From assembly GCA_937901285.1 (NCBI GenBank), contig CALCHI010000305.1, positions 1-11,090 on the forward strand: a stretch of 11,090 bases of DNA, written 5' to 3'. This document shows positions 6,887 to 11,090 of the stretch, piece by piece. Position numbers and translations under genes: made by a program. Origin of the DNA: UBA8437 sp003445035. Lineage in GTDB: Bacteria; Planctomycetota; Planctomycetia; Planctomycetales; Planctomycetaceae. Position 1 is the stretch's first letter, and every line of letters starts with the position of its first letter. The notes under the pieces are model-generated. The model saw nothing but the letters and a program-made list of their open reading frames with translations. It did no database searches and was not told the DNA's origin.

Positions 6887-8569
6887 TCAGACAATATCTC
6901 CCTTGGTGATACGGGCAACCTCTTCGACATCGGTAACCCCATCGAGAACTTTCAGCCAGCCGGAATCCCGCAACGTGGTCATACCGTTCTTCAGTCCGTG
7001 CAGGCGAATCCGGCTCGAATTGGCCCGCTCGACACACAGGTCACGGACCCCTTCATCGGTTCGCAACAACTCGAAGATCCCGGTTCTCCCGGAGTAACCG
7101 GTGTCGCGACAGGCCCGGCACCCCTTCGGCCGATAGAGCACCTCGGGCACCGGCCGCGGGAAGTCGGGCGGCAATTCGTCTTCGTCCGGCGTGTACGCTT
7201 CACGACATTCGCTGCACAACCGACGGATCAGTCGCTGGGCCAACACGCCCTCGACCGTACTGGAGGCCAGGAACGGCTCGACGCCCATGTCGATCAGCCT
7301 GGTGAAGGCAGTGGCCGCGTCGTTGGTGTGCAACGTGGAAAAGACCAGGTGACCGGTCAGTGCGGCCTGAATCGCCGCCTCCGCCGTCTCGCCGTCCCGG
7401 ATTTCCCCGACGAGAATCACGTCCGGGTCGTGTCGCAGGATGCTGCGGAGGCCGTGAGCAAAGGTCAGGCCGATCTTGTTGTGGACCTGGATCTGGTTGA
7501 TCCCATCCGTCTGGTATTCGACGGGATCCTCGACGGTGACGATTTTCGTTGACGTCGACTTCAGTTCGTTGAGACAGCTGTAAAGAGTCGTGGTCTTGCC
7601 ACAGCCAGTGGGACCCGTGACCAGGATGATGCCGTGAGGCAACTCGATCAGTTCGTTGAACGCCCTGATGATTTCTTCGGGCAACCCGACGTTGACCAGG
7701 TCGAATACCATCCTGCCCTTGTCGAGCAGCCTGAGCACCACGGCTTCACCGTGGATCATCGGGATAATCGAAACCCGCACGTCGATATCGCGGCCACGAA
7801 TCCTCAGCTTGATCCGACCGTCCTGGGGCATCCGCCGTTCGGCGATGTTCAGCCGCGACATGATTTTCAGTCGCGTGATGATCGACGTGTAAAACTGGTT
7901 GATCTCGGGAGGCACCGGCTGGGGCCTGAGCATCCCGTCAATACGGAAACGAACCCGCAGGCCGTGTTCCTGCGGTTCGATGTGCACGTCGGTCGTATTG
8001 AGCTCCAGCGCCTCGATCAACAACTCGTTGACCAGCCGGATCACCGACGCCGCCTGGGCCTCATCAACGAGGTCCCCATCGAGGTCGTCGATCTCCTCGA
8101 GCAACTCGACCCCGTCGTCGGCGGTCCGTGCGACCAGTTCCGTGATCGTGTCACCGCCGACGCCAAGGTTCGCCTTGATCAGGTCGGTGATGTCTTCGTG
8201 GCGAGCGAGAACGGGATCGAGTTCGAGTCCCGATAGGCTGGAGAGTTCGCTGAGCGCTTCCAGGTCGAACGGATCACTGGTGGCAACCCGGACAGTGCCA
8301 TTGCTGCGGTCCAGCGGAAGCACCTCGTGACGGAAGATCGCCGCGGTGGGAAATTCACCGATCAGATCCGTGTCGACTTCGAACTCGCCCAGTTCGATGA
8401 ACTCCATCCCGAGCTCATCGGCGAACGCCTCGAGAGCCTGCTCCTCGCTCAACAGCCCCATCTCGACCAGCACACTGTCGATCCGGCGGCCGTCGGCCTG
8501 AGCCCGGGCCTCGCGCCACTGGTCCTCGCTGACCAGTCCGCGTTGTTGCAGGATGTGTTCGATGTCCAT
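6887..8569 (-). CDS. gspE: GspE, type II secretion assembly ATPase
   Basis: A 560-residue cytoplasmic ATPase that powers pseudopilus assembly and secretion. The N-terminal GspE/MshEN-type region spans about 1-135. The C-terminal PilT/VirB11-type motor shows Walker A at 319-326 (GPTGCGKT), an Asp box at 344-351 (TVEDPVEY), Walker B around 384-391 (VILVGEIR) and a His box at 411-417 (STLHTND). A four-cysteine zinc-type site is formed by C452/C455 and C484/C487, typical of GspE/PilB proteins. Length is normal for the family. The ATG lies 5 nt after the stop of the GspD-like gene, with no clear Shine-Dalgarno sequence; translation is probably coupled to the upstream gene. Walker A has Cys323 where Ser is more common, which should not disable it because the GxxxxGK[ST] pattern is kept. 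Confidence 0.97.
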   Translation of the reverse strand: MDIEHILQQRGLVSEDQWREARAQADGRRIDSVLVEMGLLSEEQALEAFADELGMEFIELGEFEVDTDLIGEFPTAAIFRHEVLPLDRSNGTVRVATSDPFDLEALSELSSLSGLELDPVLARHEDITDLIKANLGVGGDTITELVARTADDGVELLEEIDDLDGDLVDEAQAASVIRLVNELLIEALELNTTDVHIEPQEHGLRVRFRIDGMLRPQPVPPEINQFYTSIITRLKIMSRLNIAERRMPQDGRIKLRIRGRDIDVRVSIIPMIHGEAVVLRLLDKGRMVFDLVNVGLPEEIIRAFNELIELPHGIILVTGPTGCGKTTTLYSCLNELKSTSTKIVTVEDPVEYQTDGINQIQVHNKIGLTFAHGLRSILRHDPDVILVGEIRDGETAEAAIQAALTGHLVFSTLHTNDAATAFTRLIDMGVEPFLASSTVEGVLAQRLIRRLCSECREAYTPDEDELPPDFPRPVPEVLYRPKGCRACRDTGYSGRTGIFELLRTDEGVRDLCVERANSSRIRLHGLKNGMTTLRDSGWLKVLDGVTDVEEVARITKGDIV

Positions 8570-8574
8570 GGCGA

Positions 8575-11090
8575 CTACCGCCCACGGCCCGAACCACCAC
8601 GGCTGGAACCGCCACGGCTGGAACCGCCACGGCCCGAACCACCACGGGTGGAACCGCCACGGGTGGAACCGCCACGAGTGGAACCGCCACGGCCGGTCGA
8701 TCCTGTCCGGCCACCAAAGCCGCCACTGCCACCGCGGCCTCGACTCTGCATGAACTGCTGCATCCGCGCGGCCTGGCTACTGCCGCCGCTGCTGCCACCA
8801 CGGCTGCTGCCACGGCTGCTGGGCCCAAAACCGGACGGACGAGTCGCCCCGGCTCCGGTACTGACGCTCGCCTTGGGCAGCAAGGCCGAAACCGCCTGCT
8901 GGATGGCAGACGAGTTGGTGTTTTCCAGGGTCACAATCTTCACAGTCCGCTTGGCGTCCATGGCCGCCTCATCGAGCGTCCTGACCAGGTTTTCCACCTG
9001 CTTGAACAGCGAATCGCTGGCCGAGACGATCAGGGCACTGGTACGACTGTCGACGCCGAGGGTCATCTTGACCCCGCTACGGCCGCCACTATTGCCACCT
9101 CGGCCCCGGCTGCTGCCGCCGCCGCCACCCATGAACATCGCAAACGGATTCGAACCGCCGCTACCGCCGCGACTGCTGCCACGGCTGCTGCCACCACGGC
9201 TGCTGCCGCCGCCGCCGGAACGACCACTCGAGGCAAGTTCCTCTTTGTAAACGTCCCGGACAATCTGGGCCACCTCGTTGACATCAGCGTGTTCAACATT
9301 GATGTAACGGGGCGCCCGTGCACGGAGCTGCGCGGGAAGTTCGGCGGCGTCAAGAATCTTCAGGACACTCTCGACGTCGGCGATCTGGTCGGCGGGGCCG
9401 GAAACAAACAGGGCGTTGGAACGGGTTTCGGGAATGATCCGCAACGCGTTCGGGCCGGTTCCCAGCGAGTTGATCCCGGTCATGTCCATCAGGCTGCTGC
9501 CCAGCGACGAGATGCCTCCGGAGAGTTCTCCAAAGAGACTGCCACCGGAACTGCTCGCGGTGGCTGTCACCGAACTCTGCGGGAAGAGCCGCTCGAGCAT
9601 CAGGGCGGCCTCGGTCGCATCGGCCGACCGCAGGTAGAAAATCGTCCAGGTCGTCTTGGGCGTCATGTGCGTCATCAGGGTCTGCAGCCGAGTTTCGAGC
9701 TCATCCAGAGCCTTTTCGTCCTCGGACATCAACACCAGGTTCCCGTCCCGAATCTCAATGACAATCTCGGGCAACTTGGGATCGCCGGCAGCAGCCGTTT
9801 TGGGCGGCTGACTCTCGGCACCGGGACGCAGTGGCGGACGAGGCGCGGCAGCCCTCGGCTGAGGATTCGCCCTGGGAGCGTCACTGGACGCCTGCGGGGA
9901 CGGTGCACCCTCTTCCGGATCGGCGGCCAGCATGACAAACGCCTTGGTGAAGGCGGCCTTGTCGGCCGGCAACTTCAACTCCACTTTTCGCTCTTCAAAC
10001 AGGGCTCGGGTCCGCTTGCTGGCGGACCACTCTTCGGCCGTCAGTTTTCCGTCCTTGTCGGCGTCCAGGTTCTGGAAGACGAACTGTGCCAGCCGCTGGT
10101 GCCGTTGCACTTCGTCGACGGCCGGAGGTTGCTGCGGGTCATCACCAGCCGGAGCCGCCTCATCCTGGTTGGCCGCCTGGGCAACAACCGGAGGAAGACT
10201 GAAGTTGGCCTGTCCGCGGTTGGCTGCAGCCCCACCACCGGTCGCACCGGTCGGAGCGGACGGCCGCACGTTGGGTTCGTCAGCCGAGGGAACCCGCTGT
10301 TCGCGGATCGGTCCCCGGTCACTCGCCGGGGTACTGATGCGGATCGGGTTGCGACTGACCGACTGCAGCATTCTCAGCAGCGAGTTCACATCGCGACCTC
10401 CCAGCGGGATGCTGCGAATCGGGCCACCACCGGTGGCCAGCGACGTCCCGATGGCACCCTCGAGTTGAGTAACCATCTGCTGGATCTCAACGATCTGTTC
10501 GGCACTTCCCCGAACGACGAGGTAGCCCGGGTTGGCAATCACCGACGGGGCACTCTCGATATCCTTGGAATAGAGTCCCTGCAGGGTGGTGGTCAGGGTG
10601 GTGGGATCCTGCCGGATCGGGATGATCGCGGTCTTCTGGGCCCCTCCCTGTCCGTCAAGCTTGCGGATCATCCGCGAGACTTCCTCGTGCTCGGACTTGG
10701 ACGCCATCACGTGAATCCTGCGAGACCGACCGTCCTCATTGACCACGGTACCGGGGAAGAGCACGTTGAGCGTCTTTGTGACTTCCATCGTGTCGGACGA
10801 GGTGACCCTGTAGACCTCCAGGTACGGCTCATTGTCCTGCTGCTCACTGGCGAACCGGTTCGGCTGGTCACCGGTCGGCACATCGATGGTCTCGATCGCC
10901 TTGCGGATCACGACCAGTTGTTCCGGAGCGGCCATCGCCAACAGCATGTTCGTCCGCTCATCAACCGTGATGGACACGGTGGTGTTCGATGCACCGCGAG
11001 ACGTCTGACGACCCCGGGAATCACCTCCCCGACTGCTGCCGCCCCGACTGCTGCCGCCCCGACTGCTGCCGCCCCGGCTGCTGCCGCCAC
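8575..11090 (-). CDS. GspD-like protein of repeated secretin N-domains with an EF-hand and GSR-rich linkers (5' partial; no secretin barrel)
   Basis: The frame is open from the right window edge to TAG at 8577-8575, giving 837 full codons; the N-terminus is missing. A GTG at 10977 is in frame but is not the start, because coding sequence continues upstream. Residue numbers here count from that GTG. I see repeated secretin_N (short domain) units: the second half of one at 1-34, full units at about 51-108 and 115-173, a half-like unit at 403-437, a unit at 443-543, a unit at 557-670 interrupted by a Gly/Ser/Arg loop, and a first half at 677-702. A Pro/Ala-rich region around 230-400 holds one EF-hand (305-316). 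The protein ends in a GSR-rich tail. In T2SS such N-domains stack into the periplasmic secretin ring. The C-terminal secretin beta-barrel and its VPxLxxIP-type motif are absent, so this may be a ring or adaptor protein rather than a pore. It sits directly ahead of gspE. Confidence 0.85.
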   Translation of the reverse strand, partial: GGSSRGGSSRGGSSRGGSSRGGDSRGRQTSRGASNTTVSITVDERTNMLLAMAAPEQLVVIRKAIETIDVPTGDQPNRFASEQQDNEPYLEVYRVTSSDTMEVTKTLNVLFPGTVVNEDGRSRRIHVMASKSEHEEVSRMIRKLDGQGGAQKTAIIPIRQDPTTLTTTLQGLYSKDIESAPSVIANPGYLVVRGSAEQIVEIQQMVTQLEGAIGTSLATGGGPIRSIPLGGRDVNSLLRMLQSVSRNPIRISTPASDRGPIREQRVPSADEPNVRPSAPTGATGGGAAANRGQANFSLPPVVAQAANQDEAAPAGDDPQQPPAVDEVQRHQRLAQFVFQNLDADKDGKLTAEEWSASKRTRALFEERKVELKLPADKAAFTKAFVMLAADPEEGAPSPQASSDAPRANPQPRAAAPRPPLRPGAESQPPKTAAAGDPKLPEIVIEIRDGNLVLMSEDEKALDELETRLQTLMTHMTPKTTWTIFYLRSADATEAALMLERLFPQSSVTATASSSGGSLFGELSGGISSLGSSLMDMTGINSLGTGPNALRIIPETRSNALFVSGPADQIADVESVLKILDAAELPAQLRARAPRYINVEHADVNEVAQIVRDVYKEELASSGRSGGGGSSRGGSSRGSSRGGSGGSNPFAMFMGGGGGSSRGRGGNSGGRSGVKMTLGVDSRTSALIVSASDSLFKQVENLVRTLDEAAMDAKRTVKIVTLENTNSSAIQQAVSALLPKASVSTGAGATRPSGFGPSSRGSSRGGSSGGSSQAARMQQFMQSRGRGGSGGFGGRTGSTGRGGSTRGGSTRGGSTRGGSGRGGSSRGGSSRGGSGRGR
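8578..8838 (-). repeat. Gly/Ser/Arg-rich C-terminal tail of the GspD-like protein
   Basis: The last roughly 87 residues are almost entirely Gly, Ser, Arg and Thr, with a short Gln/Met-rich island (QAARMQQFMQ). The tail follows only the first half of an N-domain. It contains the seven-unit 15-nt array annotated separately. The composition gives a strongly basic, probably disordered tail. Confidence 0.9.
8584..8688 (-). repeat. Seven 15-nt tandem units encoding GGS(T/G/S)R at the C-terminus of the GspD-like protein
   Basis: Seven contiguous 15-nt units read on the minus strand as GGSTR, GGSTR, GGSTR, GGSGR, GGSSR, GGSSR, GGSGR. The GGSGR units are identical to each other (GGT GGT TCG GGC CGT), and the two GGSSR units are identical (GGC GGT TCC AGC CGT), giving a higher-order 45-nt spacing between the two GGSGR units. 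This suggests recent slippage or unequal exchange. The array ends two codons before the TAG stop. Confidence 0.95.
9073..9231 (-). repeat. Gly/Ser/Arg-rich loop inside an N-domain of the GspD-like protein
   Basis: About 53 codons of Gly, Ser and Arg (residues 583-635 from GTG 10977) contain repeated GGSSR/GSSR units coded mainly with AGC/AGT serines and CGT/CGC/CGG arginines, plus a short hydrophobic island NPFAMFM. N-domain sequence resumes on both sides (RYINVEHADVNEVAQ before, VKMTLGVDSRTSALIV after), so this is a loop inserted within a single fold rather than an inter-domain linker. Confidence 0.9.
10030..10065 (-). other. EF-hand calcium-binding loop inside the GspD-like protein
   Basis: The 12-residue loop DADKDGKLTAEE (residues 305-316 counted from the in-frame GTG at 10977) matches the EF-hand pattern exactly: Asp at 1, 3 and 5, Gly at 6, Leu at 8 and Glu at 12. 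It is preceded by a helix-like stretch (about 290-304) and followed by another (about 316-330). A second EF-loop is not evident in the next 40 residues. It sits in a linker between N-domains, where an EF-hand is not a standard part of the secretin family. Confidence 0.9.
11029..11090 (-). repeat. 15-nt tandem repeat encoding GGSSR (at least 4 units, runs off the window)
   Basis: Four back-to-back 15-nt units (11029-11043, 11044-11058, 11059-11073, 11074-11088) read on the minus strand as Gly-Gly-Ser-Ser-Arg with codons GGC GGC AGC AGT CGG; the outermost unit has AGC in place of AGT. The array continues beyond the window. It lies inside the GspD-like frame, just ahead of the second half of an N-domain, so it looks like a flexible loop inserted in that domain. 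Confidence 0.95.

Noticed and set aside
5960..7552. 530-codon open frame on the plus strand
   Set aside because: It lies antisense to gspF and gspE, which have unmistakable family motifs. Its translation shows no recognisable domain, and such long antisense frames are common in GC-rich genes.
8584..8688. CRISPR-like tandem repeat
   Set aside because: Units are only 15 nt, directly adjacent without spacers, in frame with a coding sequence and encode a regular pentapeptide.
8575..8700. Frameshift hiding the missing half-domain or barrel of the GspD-like protein
   Set aside because: The stop lies 5 nt before the gspE start, so there is no room for further domain sequence in any frame between them.
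8327..9250. 307-codon plus-strand frame with a Pro-rich EPPR repeat
   Set aside because: It is the mirror of the GSR repeat array in the GspD-like gene. The repeat in one strand creates a periodic peptide in the other.
10975..10977. GTG as the start of the GspD-like protein
   Set aside because: The frame continues upstream to the window edge with GGSSR repeats like those elsewhere in the same protein, and the sequence at this GTG is in the middle of an N-domain.

Overview
The window is one strand of a type II secretion (T2SS, general secretory pathway) operon. Every gene I can support lies on the minus strand, so transcription runs from the right edge to the left edge. The moderately high GC content, the gene order, and the character of the proteins (a secretin-like protein full of repeated N-domains, an EF-hand and Gly/Ser/Arg-rich loops; a large acidic GspK; a PilM/GspL-like protein at the end) suggest a planctomycete (Planctomycetota) or a close relative. 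That taxonomic call is inference from family resemblance, not a database result.

Layout in transcription order. 11090-8575: a GspD-like protein made of secretin N-type domains, with its N-terminus outside the window. 8569-6887: gspE, the assembly ATPase. 6817-5594: gspF, the inner-membrane platform protein. 5488-5012: gspG, the major pseudopilin. 4931-4287: gspH. 4290-3874: gspI. 3877-2951: gspJ. 2880-1207: gspK, the tip pseudopilin, with a GTG start. 1045-1: a PilM/GspL-like protein, C-terminus outside the window. Junctions are a 5-nt gap (D/E), 69 nt (E/F), 105 nt (F/G), 80 nt (G/H), two 4-nt ATGA overlaps (H/I and I/J), 70 nt (J/K) and 161 nt (K/L). No gene-free stretch exceeds 300 bases. 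I see no tRNA, rRNA, CRISPR array, insertion sequence or convincing promoter or terminator.

How the genes fit together: GspE hydrolyses ATP beneath GspF and the GspL-like protein. This drives assembly of a periplasmic pseudopilus built mainly of GspG and capped by the minor pseudopilins H, I, J and K, which in a classical T2SS pushes folded substrates through an outer-membrane secretin ring.

Most unusual points. (1) The protein in the gspD slot has several ring-building N-domains but no secretin beta-barrel, and it ends in half an N-domain followed by a (GGSxR)n tail. (2) It carries a perfect EF-hand loop between N-domains; GspK also has an EF-hand-like loop and GspG keeps the acidic calcium loop, so a calcium-dependent machine is plausible. 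(3) The same GGSSR-type pentapeptide tracts occur in separate places using different serine codon families, which points to selection on the peptide rather than DNA copying. (4) Each of the five intergenic gaps of 69 nt or more contains a candidate stem-loop.
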